Shown one piece after another: positions 60,955 through 64,000 of a stretch of 64,000 nt of DNA (positions are counted from its first letter, which is position 1; every line of letters starts with the position of its first letter). The translations under genes were made by a program, and so were the position numbers. The notes beneath the pieces are model-generated. The model worked only from the letters and a program-made list of their open reading frames with translations, ran no database searches and was not told where the DNA came from. Source of the DNA: Alicyclobacillus sacchari (GTDB lineage: Bacteria; Bacillota; Bacilli; Alicyclobacillales; Alicyclobacillaceae); NCBI RefSeq assembly GCF_004366795.1, contig NZ_SORF01000003.1, positions 62,001-126,000 of the forward strand. The letters are read 5' to 3'.

Positions 60955-61671
60955 TCAACCTGCATACGGCTCGATGCAATACCTGTTTTGATTCTTATCA
61001 TAACGAATAACCTTGGCAAATCCAGGAACATCGATCCCTCTGGCCAGATAATGGGCAGCAAACGACGTTTCATAGAATACCGTTGGCCGCATACTATGTG
61101 TGCGCTGTAGGTTGCTGTTCTGAATCGCGTGCCAGAGGACTCTATCCCCAATTACCGACACCCCTGACCTTACTGCAGAGTTGCCTCGCAATCCCCAGGC
61201 GGATAAAATGTAGAAAGCGCTATCGAAAAACATGTAGCAGTTGGAATCCACGAAATTTAGGCCGTCGCACTCTGTACAGACGCCTAGAACCTCTCCTGTG
61301 TCTGGCCGACAGAGGTATCTAGATGAGGTCACCACGTCCGCACCGCTTGAGCGTCCAAGTGAGTACAAAGTCTCAATATGATTTTCAGCATACCAATTGT
61401 CGGCATCAAGGAATAGAACAGCCTCAAACTGCAGTCCGGCTGCGGACGCTGCTCCGATAAGCCTAGGGGTATCGCCAAAGTCACTGTGCGGTAATGGGAG
61501 CGTTATATGTTGCGTCCTCGGCCATGAGTCAATGTCTTCCTGTCTCCGCCCATCTCCAACGAATATATGAATGACGTCTTTGTAGGACTGATCAAGAACA
61601 CTACGATGGCACCGTGCGAGCTTTTCGATAGGTTCTTCAAAGTACGGCGTCACCACTGCAAACCTCAACAC
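60955..61671 (-). CDS. Family 2 glycosyltransferase
   Basis: About 238 residues, a single GT-A domain. N-terminal Val-Val-Thr-Pro-Tyr-Phe-Glu-Glu, then the nucleotide-sugar DXD site Phe-Leu-Asp-Ala-Asp-Asn, and Gly-Asp-Arg-Val-Leu-Trp near the catalytic base. A Cys-x9-Cys-x2-Cys cluster (Tyr-Leu-Cys-Arg, Gly-Val-Cys-Thr-Glu-Cys-Asp) is unusual and could bind metal. No membrane segment. TTG 61674, GTG 61671 or an internal GTG are possible starts. Probably modifies a surface protein or glycan with its neighbour upstream. Confidence 0.82.
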   Translation of the reverse strand: MLRFAVVTPYFEEPIEKLARCHRSVLDQSYKDVIHIFVGDGRRQEDIDSWPRTQHITLPLPHSDFGDTPRLIGAASAAGLQFEAVLFLDADNWYAENHIETLYSLGRSSGADVVTSSRYLCRPDTGEVLGVCTECDGLNFVDSNCYMFFDSAFYILSAWGLRGNSAVRSGVSVIGDRVLWHAIQNSNLQRTHSMRPTVFYETSFAAHYLARGIDVPGFAKVIRYDKNQNRYCIEPYAG

Positions 61672-61674
61672 CAA

Positions 61675-62027
61675 CCACCACCACTTAGAAAAAAGTTATG
61701 CGTCTGAAAAAAGAAACCATCACAACAAGCATAACTGAAATCAACAGAAATTGACACAATATAAGATGAAAGGATCGCACCCAATGCCACAGCGCTGCAC
61801 CTTTTGGGGTACACGCGCGCACTTCAGATTCAGGGTCCCCTGAGCAGCATAAGTAGTAACTTCACCCTCCCCAATTTAGGGACCTTTCCAGGAGGCCTCC
61901 GTACAACTACTGGAGACGTCCACGAAACAAAAAATAACGCTCTAAGCAGAGGATTATGGTATCTGTTGACCGTGCGCACAGTTAGCTCAATGCCAAGGCA
62001 TTTGGTGTGGGAAGGCCCAGATCCACT
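61675..62027. other. Intergenic region between two glycosyltransferase genes
   Basis: About 350 bp, AT-rich near 61680-61770. No gene, terminator or promoter can be called with confidence. A plus-strand frame of 75 codons (61804-62031) has no ribosome site. Confidence 0.45.
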
Positions 62028-63479
62028 CTAATCGCCCTGTTTGTCCCGCTCTTGTTGAATCATTCGCGCTTGATTTCGCAGCCATTCAATCTGCCCCGCT
62101 ATAGAGGCGTTTTCCGGTGAGCGTGACAAAGCATCCTCGTATAGCTTGAGCGCGTTGTAACTGTTGCCGAGTAACTTTTCCACATCCGCGATCGCTGCCG
62201 TCGAACGCCATGTGAGAATTTGCGGGTCAAACGCCACCATCCCCCGGTAGCCTACCGCACTCTCCTGCGCCTTCGTAAAGGCCTCTTTCGCCTGCCCTAG
62301 CTCATGTATCGCGGTATTCATCAGAGCACGTCCTAACGCGAACCATGTACCTGGATAATTCGGATGCTCCGCCTTTGCCCGCTCTCCAACCGCAATGGCC
62401 TCAGCGCGGCGGCCGAGTGCCACAAGGGCATCGATGAGGAACATACGAACCTCAGGCAAACGAGCATACTGCGGATTGCTCGGAGCAAGCCGCTCGGTCG
62501 TATAAAGAGCATTGACAGCCTCCTCGACGTGACCGGCCAAGAGTAAATCGCGACCAAGGAATCCCCATGACGCGATATCGTTTGGATTATCACGTACCGC
62601 GGCACGCAGCAAGTGGATGTTCCGCTGAAGCTTTTGCTTCGAATTCATGACCTCCGGCTTGTAGCCATCGTGACGAACGCGAATGCGCACAGCGGGTCTC
62701 ACAAAGTTGCCCGCAAATACGCCGCCCTCCGGCAGGCCGATCTGTTCGTGGATACGTCCCAGCCAACGCAGGCCTGTCCGCACCGCGAATAAGCGAGACA
62801 TATCGTAGTTTGGCTCAACGCGATCATCGAATACATTGATCTGCCCAATGCGAAGGATAGCGGGAGGTTCAAGTTGGTTAAACAACCCCGCGACGATACG
62901 TGGATTCTCGACGTCTTCCTCGAACAACACCTCATCGGCATCTACCCAGAGAACCCAATCAGACGATACCTGATCCAGCGCAAAATTCCTGGCAGCGGCG
63001 AAGTCATCGTTCCACTCGTACCGAAACACCTTCGCACCGGCGGCCTCCGCAATTGCAACCGTGTCGTCGGTACTTCCTGTGTCCACAACGATAATTTCGT
63101 CGACTGCAGGAGAGAGTGCGGCTACTGCTTTGCCAATGGTTCTGGCCTCGTTTTTGGCGATCATTGCTGCCGAAATCGTGACGTGCGGGACGGCTAACAG
63201 TTCTTGAATCCAGACCGGCGTCTTTCCCGTCAGTCGCTCGCGTAAGCGCATCCTCGCAGGTTCTGCCCACTCTGCCTGGGGATCCAAGAGCCATGCGCGA
63301 TTATATGCCGCCCAAGCGGCATCATATTCTCCTAAATGCTCAAGCGATTCTCCAAGAAACTCCCAGAGTTGGGCGTTGAGCTTCCCCTTATCCCGTAACG
63401 ATTCTACAGCCAAAGTTTTAGCTTCACCATAGCCCCCCCGCAAGAGTTGATCCTTAACTGCATCGACAGCAGGAACCAC
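62028..63479 (-). CDS. TPR-containing family 2 glycosyltransferase
   Basis: About 483 residues. A TPR pair (~5-75), a GT2 catalytic domain (~100-290) with Ala-Ala-Met-Ile-Ala-Lys-Asn-Glu, Val-Asp-Thr-Gly-Ser-Thr-Asp-Asp-Thr and the DXD Trp-Val-Asp-Ala-Asp-Glu, then further TPRs (~310-480). This is the layout of protein-modifying glycosyltransferases such as SunS-type and Ser/Thr-rich surface protein transferases. The neighbouring Thr/Ser-rich protein genes are plausible acceptors. GTG 63479 is favoured; the frame opens at 63527. Confidence 0.87.
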   Translation of the reverse strand: MVPAVDAVKDQLLRGGYGEAKTLAVESLRDKGKLNAQLWEFLGESLEHLGEYDAAWAAYNRAWLLDPQAEWAEPARMRLRERLTGKTPVWIQELLAVPHVTISAAMIAKNEARTIGKAVAALSPAVDEIIVVDTGSTDDTVAIAEAAGAKVFRYEWNDDFAAARNFALDQVSSDWVLWVDADEVLFEEDVENPRIVAGLFNQLEPPAILRIGQINVFDDRVEPNYDMSRLFAVRTGLRWLGRIHEQIGLPEGGVFAGNFVRPAVRIRVRHDGYKPEVMNSKQKLQRNIHLLRAAVRDNPNDIASWGFLGRDLLLAGHVEEAVNALYTTERLAPSNPQYARLPEVRMFLIDALVALGRRAEAIAVGERAKAEHPNYPGTWFALGRALMNTAIHELGQAKEAFTKAQESAVGYRGMVAFDPQILTWRSTAAIADVEKLLGNSYNALKLYEDALSRSPENASIAGQIEWLRNQARMIQQERDKQGD

Positions 63480-63643
63480 GTTACCTAGCACCCCCGAGCA
63501 TAGTAAAGCGCAGTGAATGGTATGCACATAGAGTGTAGCTTACAAATCAAAGTTTGCAAGGGCGATCATGCGAATAACAGTAGTAGAAGATGATTCCAAT
63601 CTGACAATACACGACCTCACGAGTTCAACTACACCTCCTTCAA

Positions 63644-63676
63644 AAAGGAGCTGTTCGGAATCCGAACAGCTCCTTT
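63644..63676 (-). terminator. Strong intrinsic terminator
   Basis: A perfect 16-bp stem, AAAGGAGCTGTTCGGA (63644-63659) with its complement (63661-63676), followed on minus by TTTTTG. It ends the partial gene at 63703. Confidence 0.9.
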
Positions 63677-63702
63677 CGAATACAGGTAATGCTCCTAGCA
63701 AG

Positions 63703-64000
63703 TTAGTTGTTAACAACTTGAATGGTCGCCGTAACTCCATTTGAAGTCACAAATGTGACGGTGGCCGTACCCTTTTCAGGCTCGGCATATACTGTACTGC
63801 CGCTTACTGCTACCACACTCGAGTTGTTAGAGAACCAATACCCTGATGCGCCACTTACCGCTACGCCATACTGATCCTTGACGCTCAGAAGATTCTGTAG
63901 TGCGGTAGTAATTGCCGTTGCAGTGTTTGGTGTAGTTTCCGTGAAGGAAGCCTCACTGAACGATGCCGACGCAGGTGCCGGCGGGGTCGTGCTCACCGTT
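63703..64000 (-). CDS. C-terminal part of a surface protein with bacterial Ig-like domain
   Basis: The last ~98 residues of a gene that continues past the window edge. A Thr/Pro/Ala/Ser-rich linker (Thr-Thr-Pro-Pro-Ala-Pro) precedes an Ig-like beta-sandwich with Leu-Ser-Val-Lys-Asp-Gln-Tyr-Gly and Gly-Thr-Ala-Thr-Val-Thr-Phe. These domains are typical of S-layer or surface-attached proteins. The adjacent TPR-glycosyltransferase may act on it. The frame is open to the window end, so the start is outside. Confidence 0.75.
   Translation of the reverse strand, partial: TVSTTPPAPASASFSEASFTETTPNTATAITTALQNLLSVKDQYGVAVSGASGYWFSNNSSVVAVSGSTVYAEPEKGTATVTFVTSNGVTATIQVVNN

Noticed and set aside
61804-62031. 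75-codon plus-strand frame between the glycosyltransferases
   Set aside because: Near-start codon without ribosome site; sequence looks random and overlaps the end of the minus-strand gene.

Overview
The window looks like chromosome from a monoderm, spore-former-type Firmicute of moderate GC, most likely an Alicyclobacillus-like member of the Bacilli. This is inferred from strong AGGAGG ribosome sites with frequent GTG/TTG starts, a Bacillus-style Roc arginine pathway under sigma-54, an OpuC-type osmolyte ABC system, a SwrC/HAE1-type RND pump, cell-wall proteins with copper-amine-oxidase-like stalk and SLH-like domains, and a type IV pilus locus without PilP or the PilQ secretin. No rRNA, tRNA, CRISPR array, insertion sequence or phage gene was seen.

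Layout. 0-5 kb: CcdC-like membrane protein, MMPL exporter and an SDR oxidoreductase. 5-10.5 kb: a minus-strand operon of three secreted wall proteins (DUF4855 protein, stalk/SLH-like protein, glucosaminidase with 24-bp coding repeats). 10.6-11.5 kb: a strong promoter driving a short structured, terminated RNA, then a small protein with paired TGTATACA sites. 11.5-21.4 kb: the arginine catabolic locus. rpoN and permease rocE lie on the minus strand behind a -24/-12 promoter, followed by the activator rocR. The divergent operon rocA-rocD-gdh-rocF has its own -24/-12 promoter. Together these import arginine and convert it through ornithine, pyrroline-5-carboxylate and glutamate to 2-oxoglutarate. 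21.8-24.6 kb: osmoprotectant ABC transporter. 25-34.7 kb: lipoprotein, membrane glycosyltransferase-like protein, a P-loop/GNAT-like/HTH protein, an MFS + M29 aminopeptidase pair, a 20-residue repeat peptide gene and a BBE flavoprotein. 34.9-38 kb: RND pump.

38.3-47.9 kb is a type IV pilus locus: pilD and pilT on plus, converging with pilB-pilC-pilA-minor pilins-pilM-pilN-pilO on minus. A secreted retropepsin-like protein gene lies just upstream of pilB. 49-51 kb: hom and panD. 51-58 kb: an MFS transporter and LacI regulator with matching operators, a divergent LysR/DHA2 exporter pair, and another MFS. 58-64 kb: an M29-like peptidase, a small membrane protein, a secreted protein behind a cyclic-di-GMP-I riboswitch, two family 2 glycosyltransferases, and the C-terminus of an Ig-like surface protein cut by the window edge.

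Most interesting points: (1) rpoN sits in the rocE operon and is probably transcribed from a sigma-54 promoter, a possible feed-forward loop; (2) the c-di-GMP riboswitch, together with a PilB carrying two MshEN motifs, points to second-messenger control of the cell surface; (3) a 20-aa peptide gene with four His-Leu-Phe repeats; (4) an unassigned short RNA at 10.7 kb; (5) the P-loop/GNAT/HTH architecture at 28-30 kb. Family names come from reading the sequence, without database searches.
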